Shown: positions 1 to 5,236 of the stretch, one piece after another
Layout of the letters: the number at the start of each line of letters is the position of its first letter
How positions within the stretch are numbered: position 1 is the first letter of the stretch
NCBI GenBank assembly: GCA_002315285.1
Contig: DCGR01000077.1
Coordinates: 11,069-16,304 of the forward strand
DNA from: Bacteroides sp. UBA1773
GTDB lineage: Bacteria > Bacteroidota > Bacteroidia > Bacteroidales > Bacteroidaceae
Direction: 5' to 3'
DNA: 5,236 nucleotides
Program-made: the position numbers and the translations under genes
Notes under the pieces: model-generated
Database searches by the model: none
Told to the model about the DNA's origin: nothing
Seen by the model: only the letters and a program-made list of their open reading frames with translations

Positions 1-12
1 TGTGGATGGTCT

Positions 13-58
13 CACGTTACAAATTACAAATTGTGGTAAGTTATTTTTTACACGTTAC
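13..58. repeat. Degenerate heptad repeats in AT-rich leader
   Basis: Three consecutive heptads, ACGTTAC (14-20), AAATTAC (21-27) and AAATTGT (28-34), share a loose A-x-x-T-T-x-x pattern. The octamer CACGTTAC occurs twice, at 13-20 and 51-58, the second copy ending six bases before the first gene's ATG. The leader is 30% G+C, clearly lower than the genes that follow. I could not place a Bacteroidota-type promoter (TTTG, then TAnnTTTG about 20 bases on) in it with correct spacing. It may be a remnant of an intergenic heptad repeat or simply low-complexity promoter DNA; the unit count is too small to decide. Confidence 0.35.
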
Positions 59-63
59 TTAAT

Positions 64-1212
64 ATGGCAGTTACTATCCAAAAAGTAGAGTCAAAAAGCG
101 ATTTGCGGAAATTCATTCGTTTCAACTGTGAGCTGTACAAACACAGTGCTTACAGCGTTCCAGACCTTTATCTCGATATGGTCCGAGTGTTCGACAGACG
201 TAAGAACCCGGCATTCGAGTTTTGCGAAGCCGACTATTTCCTGGCATATAAGGAGGGGAAACTGGTTGGAAGGGTGGCTGCCATACTGAACCATCGGGCC
301 AACGACACCTGGCACAACCGGATTGTCCGCTTCGGATGGATAGACTTCATTGACGATGTCGAGGTGTCGGAAGCCTTGATAAGGACAGTGACCGAATGGG
401 GACTGCAACGCGGGATGACCACATTGGTGGGGCCGATGGGCTTCACCGACATGGATGCCGAGGGCATGCTCGTGGAGGGGTACGAAGAGCTGAGCACGAT
501 GGCTACGATTTACAACGATCCCTACTACGTCAAGCACATGGAACGACTGGGTTTTGCCAAGGAGATAGACTGGGTGGAGTACAAGCTGATGGTGCCCGAC
601 GTATTGCCGGAGAAATACAAGCGTGTGGCCGAAATCGTGATGAACCGCTATGGACTGAAAATCAAGAAGCTCACTCGACGCGAGGTGAGGAATACTGACT
701 ATCCACAACGGATGTTCGACCTGATCAACGAGGCCTACGCGCCTCTCTATGGGTATTCGAAAATGACCCAGAGGCAAATCGACCAGTACATCCGCGAATG
801 GTTGCCTGTCATCGACCTGCGGATGGTGACAATCATCGAAAATGTAGCAGGCGATGTGGTGGGTGTGGGCATCTCAATGCCTTCCATGTCGGAGGCGTTG
901 CAACGGTCGAAAGGCATGCTGTTCCCCTTCGGATGGTACTATTTTGTAAAGGCATTGTTTCTGAAACGTCCCAAGATGCTCGACCTGCTGCTGGTGGCAG
1001 TGAAGCCCGAATATCAGAACAAGGGTGTGAATGCGTTGTTGTTCTACGACTTGATTCCTATTTTCCAGAAAATGGGTTTCGAGTATGGCGAGACAAATCC
1101 CGAATTGGAAAGCAACGAACGTGTACAGGCACAATGGCAATACCTCGACATGCGGCAACACAAACGCCGTAGGGCCTTCAAGAAGACGATAGCATCCGAT
1201 GTGCAACCATGA
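64..1212 (+). CDS. GNAT-like acetyltransferase-fold protein, YghO-like, substrate unknown
   Basis: This 382-residue cytoplasmic protein has no signal peptide or membrane segment. It resembles the large GNAT-like family that includes E. coli YghO. The N-terminal half carries family hallmarks: VGRVAAILNHR (about residues 68-78), a GPMGF...GMLVEGYE block (123-140) and the NDPYY stretch (151-155). The C-terminal half contains the best GNAT signature, VAVKPEYQNKGVNALL (311-326). This matches motif A (Q/R-x-x-G-x-G/A), which contacts the pyrophosphate of acetyl-CoA, though the third glycine position is N/A here. A conserved-looking ETNPELESN (343-351) follows. The tail is very basic (HKRRRAFKK). 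The start is the first ATG after an in-frame TAA at 37-39; no Shine-Dalgarno is visible, which is usual in Bacteroidota. It lies 68 bases upstream of parE on the same strand, so co-transcription is possible but unproven. The fold assignment is fairly sure; substrate and role are unknown, and a non-catalytic role cannot be excluded. Confidence 0.85.
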   Translation: MAVTIQKVESKSDLRKFIRFNCELYKHSAYSVPDLYLDMVRVFDRRKNPAFEFCEADYFLAYKEGKLVGRVAAILNHRANDTWHNRIVRFGWIDFIDDVEVSEALIRTVTEWGLQRGMTTLVGPMGFTDMDAEGMLVEGYEELSTMATIYNDPYYVKHMERLGFAKEIDWVEYKLMVPDVLPEKYKRVAEIVMNRYGLKIKKLTRREVRNTDYPQRMFDLINEAYAPLYGYSKMTQRQIDQYIREWLPVIDLRMVTIIENVAGDVVGVGISMPSMSEALQRSKGMLFPFGWYYFVKALFLKRPKMLDLLLVAVKPEYQNKGVNALLFYDLIPIFQKMGFEYGETNPELESNERVQAQWQYLDMRQHKRRRAFKKTIASDVQP

Positions 1213-1242
1213 CTTGTTCCCGCCACTGACAAAGGGCATGTC

Positions 1243-1249
1243 AAGGAGG
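1243..1249 (+). other. Perfect AAGGAGG, misplaced for parE
   Basis: The short gap before parE contains a perfect Shine-Dalgarno heptamer, but 31 bases separate it from the parE ATG at 1281, far beyond normal spacing (about 5-10). No ATG, GTG or TTG lies at a usable distance in the parE frame. It sits just inside a tiny overlapping reading frame (ATG at 1238, stop at 1307-1309, 23 residues, Arg/Lys-rich). In Bacteroidota, Shine-Dalgarno pairing contributes little to initiation, so chance is the most likely explanation. Confidence 0.2.
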
Positions 1250-1280
1250 CAACGATACCAAACAAAAACGACAAACTATT

Positions 1281-3197
1281 ATGACAGAAGATACATTATT
1301 GCAGGATAACTCTCCTGTGGAATATAACGACGACAACATTCGCCATCTGAGCGACATGGAGCATGTACGGACACGTCCGGGCATGTACATCGGTCGCCTT
1401 GGCGATGGATCGCATCCCGAAGACGGCATCTACGTGTTGCTGAAGGAGGTCATCGACAACAGCATCGACGAATTCAAGATGCATGCAGGTAAGAAAATCG
1501 AAATCACCATCGACGACAACCTAAGGGTAAGCGTACGCGATTATGGACGTGGCATACCTCAAGGCAAGCTGGTCGAGGCTGTGAGTGTGCTCAACACCGG
1601 AGGAAAGTACGATAGCAAGGCTTTCAAGAAGAGTGTGGGACTGAATGGCGTGGGCGTGAAGGCTGTGAATGCGCTGAGCGCTCATTTCGTGGTCGAAAGC
1701 TACAGGGAGGGAAAGGTGCGTAGGCTGACGTTCGAGAAGGGCGTGTTGCTGACCGATACGACTGATGACTGGATGGGTGAGTCGGGTACATTCATCGCAT
1801 TCGAACCCGATAGCACAAAATTCGTGGGCTATAAGTTCAAGTCGGAATTTGTGGAAATCATGTTGCGCAACTATACCTACTTGAACACCGGACTTGCCAT
1901 CATCTACAATGGCGAACGCATCCTCTCGCGCAACGGTCTGGTCGATTTGCTTACCGACCGCATGACTACCGAGGGTCTCTATCCCATCGTCCACCTGATA
2001 GGCGACGACATAGAGATTGCCTTCACCCACACCAGTCAGTATGGTGAGGAGTACTATTCGTTTGTGAACGGACAAAACACCATCCAGGGTGGTACCCATC
2101 AGAGTGCATTCAAGGAACACATCGCCCGGACCATCAAGGAGTTTTTCAGCAAGAACTTCGAGTACAACGACATCCGCAACGGCCTCGTGGCTGCTGTGGC
2201 CATCAATGTGGAAGAGCCTATGTTCGAGAGCCAGACGAAAATCAAGTTGGGGTCTCTCTACATGTCGCCCGACGGGGTGAGCGTCAACAAGTATGTTGGC
2301 GATTTCATCGGCACACAAGTCGATAACTACCTTCACAAGAACACCGACATAGCCAATGTCATCCTGCAGAAAATACAGGAATCCGAGCGCGAGAGAAAGG
2401 CCTTGGCAGGTGTTACCAAACTGGCGCGCGAACGTGCCAAGAAGGCCAATCTGCACAATCGGAAACTGCGCGACTGTCGTTTTCACCTCAACGACGCCAA
2501 AGGTGAGCACCAGGAGGAAAGTTGCATCTTCATTACCGAGGGCGATTCCGCAAGTGGTTCCATCACAAAAAGCCGCGATGTCAATACGCAAGCCGTGTTC
2601 AGCCTGCGTGGCAAGCCGCTCAATTCCTACGGACTCACCAAGAAGGTGGTCTATGAGAACGAGGAATTCAACCTGCTGCAAGCTGCGCTGAACATCGAGG
2701 ACGGCTTGGAGGGACTGCGATATAACAAGGTGATTGTCGCCACCGATGCCGATGTGGATGGTATGCACATCCGTCTGCTCATGATTACCTTCTTCTTGCA
2801 ATTCTTCCCCGACCTCATCAAGAAGGGACACGTGTATATCCTTCAAACTCCGCTATTCCGTGTCCGCAATCGCAAGAAGGGTGAATACAACACCGTCTAT
2901 TGCTATTCGGAGGAAGAGCGTCTTGCTGCCATAGAGCAGTTGCAACCCAATCCTGAAATCACACGTTTCAAGGGCTTGGGCGAGATCTCTCCCGACGAGT
3001 TCCGGAATTTCATCGGACCCGACATGCGGCTGGAACCTGTGACATTGCGCAAAAACGACTTGGTGAACGAGCTGTTGGCATTCTACATGGGAAAGAACAC
3101 CATGGAACGCCAGGGGTTCATCATCGACAACCTCGTGGTCGAGGAGGATATAGAGAAGGATTTGCAAAAGGAACTCAAGGAACGTAAAGCGATATGA
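1281..3197 (+). CDS. parE: DNA topoisomerase IV subunit B
   Basis: This is the ATPase/TOPRIM subunit of topoisomerase IV, which pairs with ParC (not in this window) to decatenate daughter chromosomes and relax supercoils. Order in the 638 residues: GHKL ATPase with TRPGMYIG (31-38), catalytic Glu56 and Mg-binding Asn60 in KEVIDNS, Asp87 in RDYGRGIP, and the ATP lid GLNGVGVKAVNALS (120-133). The transducer domain has the QTK loop (318-320). The TOPRIM domain has EGDSA (420-424; Glu420), the metal-binding DxDxD (Asp489/491/493) and RFKGLGE (562-568). ParE rather than GyrB is chosen because of RTRPGMYIGRLGDGS and SLRGKPLN; GyrB normally reads RKRPAMYIGD with PLRGK/PLKGK. EGDSASGS in place of the common EGDSAGGS fits the Bacteroidota form. 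It lacks the large TOPRIM insertion of enterobacterial GyrB, and its length is normal for ParE. The start is the first in-frame ATG after the stop at 1227-1229. All catalytic residues are present. Its last four bases (ATGA) overlap coaD. Confidence 0.97.
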   Translation: MTEDTLLQDNSPVEYNDDNIRHLSDMEHVRTRPGMYIGRLGDGSHPEDGIYVLLKEVIDNSIDEFKMHAGKKIEITIDDNLRVSVRDYGRGIPQGKLVEAVSVLNTGGKYDSKAFKKSVGLNGVGVKAVNALSAHFVVESYREGKVRRLTFEKGVLLTDTTDDWMGESGTFIAFEPDSTKFVGYKFKSEFVEIMLRNYTYLNTGLAIIYNGERILSRNGLVDLLTDRMTTEGLYPIVHLIGDDIEIAFTHTSQYGEEYYSFVNGQNTIQGGTHQSAFKEHIARTIKEFFSKNFEYNDIRNGLVAAVAINVEEPMFESQTKIKLGSLYMSPDGVSVNKYVGDFIGTQVDNYLHKNTDIANVILQKIQESERERKALAGVTKLARERAKKANLHNRKLRDCRFHLNDAKGEHQEESCIFITEGDSASGSITKSRDVNTQAVFSLRGKPLNSYGLTKKVVYENEEFNLLQAALNIEDGLEGLRYNKVIVATDADVDGMHIRLLMITFFLQFFPDLIKKGHVYILQTPLFRVRNRKKGEYNTVYCYSEEERLAAIEQLQPNPEITRFKGLGEISPDEFRNFIGPDMRLEPVTLRKNDLVNELLAFYMGKNTMERQGFIIDNLVVEEDIEKDLQKELKERKAI

Positions 3198-3634
3198 AAA
3201 AAGTGGTATTTCCCGGATCGTTCGACCCTTTCACCCGTGGACACCAATCCATTGTGAATCGTGTGCTGCCGTTGGTCGATGAGGTGGTGATTGCGATTGG
3301 AGTGAATGAGGGCAAGCATCAGGAATTTCCGCTCGATGAGCGTGTCGCTTCCATCAAGCGGCTGTATGCCAACGAACCGCGCGTTAGCGTGGTAACTTAT
3401 CGGGGACTCACCATGGACCTATGCCGGGAGCAGGGGGCACAGTGTATTGTTCGTGGCATACGCAGTGTGCAGGATTTCGAGTATGAACGCAATCTGGCCG
3501 ACTGCAATCGGAAACTGTCAGGGATAGAAACCATCTTGCTGTTCTCCGAACCCGAATATGCCATGATTAGTTCATCGGCTGTGCGCGAATTGTTGCATTA
3601 TGGAAAAGATATAACTGATTTTATGCCAATATGA
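3194..3634 (+). CDS. coaD: Phosphopantetheine adenylyltransferase (PPAT)
   Basis: CoaD transfers AMP from ATP to 4'-phosphopantetheine, giving dephospho-CoA, the penultimate step of coenzyme A synthesis, in the cytoplasm. The 146-residue protein is a classic nucleotidyltransferase. It starts with the GSFDPFTRGH block (8-17), which holds the (T/S)xGH signature with His17. Lys41 follows, matching the active-site lysine near position 42 of E. coli CoaD. VRGIRSVQDFEYE (86-98) contains the substrate/ATP-contacting Arg87 and Arg90, and the ATP-binding ISSSAVREL spans 125-133. It ends right after the conserved DITDFMPI, so it lacks most of the terminal helix of the 159-residue E. coli enzyme; short ends are usual in Bacteroidota as I recall. 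The ATG lies inside the parE stop (ATGA, 3194-3197), with an in-frame TAA at 3185-3187 excluding earlier starts. A weak AAGGAA lies 11 bases upstream. Translational coupling to parE is likely. The enzyme should be active. Confidence 0.97.
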   Translation: MKKVVFPGSFDPFTRGHQSIVNRVLPLVDEVVIAIGVNEGKHQEFPLDERVASIKRLYANEPRVSVVTYRGLTMDLCREQGAQCIVRGIRSVQDFEYERNLADCNRKLSGIETILLFSEPEYAMISSSAVRELLHYGKDITDFMPI

Positions 3635-5205
3635 AACCGAAATTGTATATTTTAGGATTGATGCTGGTCTGTGCAGACATGGTAGCTGCACAGAATACAA
3701 CGGATTCGCATCAGCTGTTGTTGCGTAAGCTTGCCATGAGCGAGATTGCCATTCAGACATTCTATGTGGACAGTGTCGATGAAAACAAACTCATCGATGC
3801 CACTATCACGGAAATGTTGAAAACACTTGACCCACATTCCACCTACCTCACGGCCAATGAGGCTCGTGAATCCAATGAACCCCTACAGGGAAACTTCGAT
3901 GGTATCGGCATACAGTTCAATATGGCCGAAGATACACTGTTTGTCATCCAACCCATCTCTGGTGGACCATCAGAAAAAGTGGGTATCATGGCGGGCGACC
4001 GCATCGTGAAGGTCAATGAGGAGATCATCGCCGGAGTCAAAATGGGAACCGAGGACATCAAGAAACGGCTGAAGGGTCCCAAAGGCACCAAAGTGGATTT
4101 GGAGATTTGCCGACGTGGCGTGAAGGATGCCCTACACTTCACTGTCACACGCGACCGAATACCTGTTTACAGTTTGATAGCTGCTTATATGATTGACGAC
4201 ACCGACGTGGGTTACATCAAACTCGATCGGTTCGCCCTCACCACACACGACGAATTTGTGGACGCACTTGAGAAACTGCAGAAAAGAGGAATGAAAAAGC
4301 TTGTCCTCGACCTTCAAGGCAATGGTGGGGGACTGTTGTCCACTGCGGCCGACATCTGCAACGACTTTTTGGATGCGAAGCAGCTGATGGTCTATACCGA
4401 AGGACGTGTGTCGCCCCGACGTGAGTTTCATGCCAAGGGAAATGGCTGCTTCCGCGATGGCGGGCTTGCTGTGCTCATCGATGAATACTCCGCTTCGGCC
4501 AGTGAAATCGTGACAGGTGCCTTGCAAGACTGGGATCGTGCCATTGTCGTTGGTCGTCGCAGCTTTGGCAAGGGACTCGTGCAGCGTCCCGTCGACTTGC
4601 CCGACGGATCGCTCATGCGCCTTACCGTGGCGCGATATTACACGCCTTCTGGTCGATGTATTCAAAAGCCCTACTCCGATAACGACAATTACGATGAGGA
4701 ATTGCTCCGCCGTTACAAGCATGGTGAGATGCAAAGTGCCGACAGCATCCAATTCCCCGATTCCTTGAAATATCAGACATTGAAGGAACATCGCACCGTG
4801 TATGGTGGTGGAGGCATCATGCCCGATTATTTCGTACCCCTCGACTCTGCGCAATACACGTCCTATCACAGGGCATTGATAAATAAAGGTGTTGTGGTTA
4901 AGGCGCATTATCAGTTTATCGACCAGTATCGCAAGGAGTGGCAGAAGAAATATGAAAGCTTCGCCTTGTTCAAGCGTAAGTTCGAACCTTCAAAAAGCAT
5001 GATGAAACAGCTGAAGGAGTTGGGTTTGCAGATGGGGGTGAGTCCTAAGGATGAAACGGAATATGAAAATTCGTTGCCTATGCTGCAGTTGCAGCTGAAG
5101 GCGCTCATCGCACGCGACCTTTGGAATATGAACGAATACTACGAAATCATCAACGCTAACAACCAAAGCCTCAAAAAGGCAGTGGAACTCTTGCGTGAGA
5201 AATGA
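3631..5205 (+). CDS. Exported S41 family C-terminal processing peptidase
   Basis: This is a secreted or periplasmic serine protease of the CtpA/Prc/CtpB family (MEROPS S41), which degrades or trims envelope proteins from their C-terminus. Residues 1-20 form a signal peptide: basic MKPK, a hydrophobic core and a V-A-A|Q site after Ala20. Cys14 is not in a good lipobox (MLVC), so a lipoprotein is unlikely. Next come a helical cap with LDPHSTYLT (66-74) and the junction LQGNFDGIGIQF (85-96). A PDZ domain follows (about 90-178), then the S41 core. DLQGNGGG (227-234) supplies the oxyanion region. The catalytic triad, assigned by spacing (Ser to Lys 25, Lys to Gln 4, as in CtpB), is Ser289 in SASASE, Lys314 in SFGKG and Gln318. 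After GGGGIMPDYFVPLD (392-405) comes a helix-rich C-terminal tail of about 120 residues. The 524-residue length is usual for Bacteroidota members. It starts inside the coaD stop (ATGA, 3631-3634); an in-frame TGA at 3616-3618 rules out earlier starts. The substrate is unknown. Confidence 0.95.
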   Translation: MKPKLYILGLMLVCADMVAAQNTTDSHQLLLRKLAMSEIAIQTFYVDSVDENKLIDATITEMLKTLDPHSTYLTANEARESNEPLQGNFDGIGIQFNMAEDTLFVIQPISGGPSEKVGIMAGDRIVKVNEEIIAGVKMGTEDIKKRLKGPKGTKVDLEICRRGVKDALHFTVTRDRIPVYSLIAAYMIDDTDVGYIKLDRFALTTHDEFVDALEKLQKRGMKKLVLDLQGNGGGLLSTAADICNDFLDAKQLMVYTEGRVSPRREFHAKGNGCFRDGGLAVLIDEYSASASEIVTGALQDWDRAIVVGRRSFGKGLVQRPVDLPDGSLMRLTVARYYTPSGRCIQKPYSDNDNYDEELLRRYKHGEMQSADSIQFPDSLKYQTLKEHRTVYGGGGIMPDYFVPLDSAQYTSYHRALINKGVVVKAHYQFIDQYRKEWQKKYESFALFKRKFEPSKSMMKQLKELGLQMGVSPKDETEYENSLPMLQLQLKALIARDLWNMNEYYEIINANNQSLKKAVELLREK

Positions 5206-5236
5206 TGATTCATCGTAACTATTCAGGCCGTGTAAG
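5202..5236 (+). CDS. Possible start of next gene, cut by window edge
   Basis: The S41 stop lies within ATGATG: an ATG at 5202-5204 overlaps the stop by the same ATGA arrangement as the two upstream junctions, and a second ATG follows at 5205-5207. The frame from 5202 stays open to the window end and reads MMIHRNYSGRV plus a partial codon. Eleven residues are too few to recognise a family. The support is purely positional: a repeat of the operon's overlap pattern and no stop. A chance open frame of this length is quite possible. Confidence 0.35.
   Translation, partial: MMIHRNYSGRV

Noticed and set aside
1..63. Bacteroidota-type promoter (TTTG and TAnnTTTG) before the first gene
   Set aside because: TTG at 31-33 and the TATTTTTT-like stretch at 42-49 are far too close together (8 bases instead of about 20) and match poorly. 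No correctly spaced pair was found.
1..88. Possible tail of an upstream gene at the left edge (plus frames open from the edge to stops at 37-39, 60-62 and 86-88)
   Set aside because: All three frames are short and open by chance to some extent, the region is AT-rich and unlike the coding parts, and no peptide is recognisable.
91..777. A 228-codon minus-strand open frame inside the GNAT-like gene
   Set aside because: It is in register with the sense codons and without recognisable motifs; it is a by-product of rare TTA/CTA/TCA codon use.
1227..1243. Inverted repeat TGACA / TGTCA with a 7-base loop after the GNAT-like gene, considered as a terminator
   Set aside because: The stem is only 5 base pairs, cannot be extended on either side, and no T-run follows. 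It is too weak for a terminator or a confident operator.
1521..2846. A 441-codon open frame on the minus strand inside parE
   Set aside because: It is exactly in register with the parE codons, so its stops arise only where parE uses TTA, CTA or TCA. It ends at a CTA Leu codon (1521-1523). parE avoids these three codons over this stretch, which explains the length. It has no recognisable motif, while parE is unmistakable.
1281..3197. Gyrase subunit B as an alternative for the topoisomerase gene
   Set aside because: The N-terminal RTRPGMYIGRLGDGS and the SASGS/SLRGKPLN motifs fit Bacteroidota ParE; GyrB of this phylum should read closer to RKRPAMYIGD and EGDSAGGS.
3631..3693. Lipoprotein signal in the S41 peptidase (Cys14)
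   Set aside because: The residues before Cys14 are Met-Leu-Val, lacking the Gly/Ala/Ser normally needed at -1. The V-A-A|Q site after Ala20 fits an ordinary signal peptidase I cleavage better.
4132..4908. A 258-codon minus-strand open frame inside the peptidase gene
   Set aside because: It has the same codon-register shadow effect as in parE; the sense frame carries a full set of S41 catalytic motifs and the antisense product resembles nothing.

Overview
The window is a compact, all-plus-strand stretch of bacterial chromosome with four complete genes and possibly the first codons of a fifth. It points to the Bacteroidota, most likely order Bacteroidales and plausibly a Prevotella-like organism. 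Three things suggest this: the type II topoisomerase B subunit is the Bacteroidota form of ParE (TRPGMYIG, EGDSASGS and SLRGKPLN motifs); the S41 peptidase has the conserved layout of that phylum; and most starts lack a usable Shine-Dalgarno sequence. The lineage is inferred from remembered family features, not from a search.

Layout. Positions 1-63 are an AT-rich leader (19 of 63 bases are G or C) with short degenerate heptad repeats. Positions 64-1212 encode a two-part GNAT-like protein of unknown substrate. A 68-base gap (1213-1280) follows, with no convincing terminator or promoter. Then come parE (topoisomerase IV subunit B, 1281-3197), coaD (phosphopantetheine adenylyltransferase, 3194-3634) and an exported S41 C-terminal processing peptidase (3631-5205). 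An ATG at 5202, overlapping the peptidase stop, opens a frame that runs off the right edge.

How the genes fit together. parE/coaD and coaD/peptidase are each joined by a 4-base ATGA overlap, and the same arrangement recurs at the end of the peptidase gene. This is the signature of one translationally coupled operon. The products act in different places: chromosome decatenation (ParE, with a ParC encoded elsewhere), the penultimate step of coenzyme A synthesis (CoaD), and cell-envelope proteolysis (S41). The shared logic is more likely co-expression of growth-linked housekeeping genes than one pathway. The GNAT-like gene would be a CoA-dependent enzyme if active, but its link to the operon is only proximity and orientation.

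I found no tRNA or rRNA gene, CRISPR array, insertion sequence, attachment site or clear transcription terminator. All four genes look intact, with their key catalytic residues where these are known. The region reads as ordinary core genome; I did not find a convincing new biological system. The observations most worth checking are the repeated ATGA junctions, the uncharacterised GNAT-like gene, and the misplaced AAGGAGG before parE.
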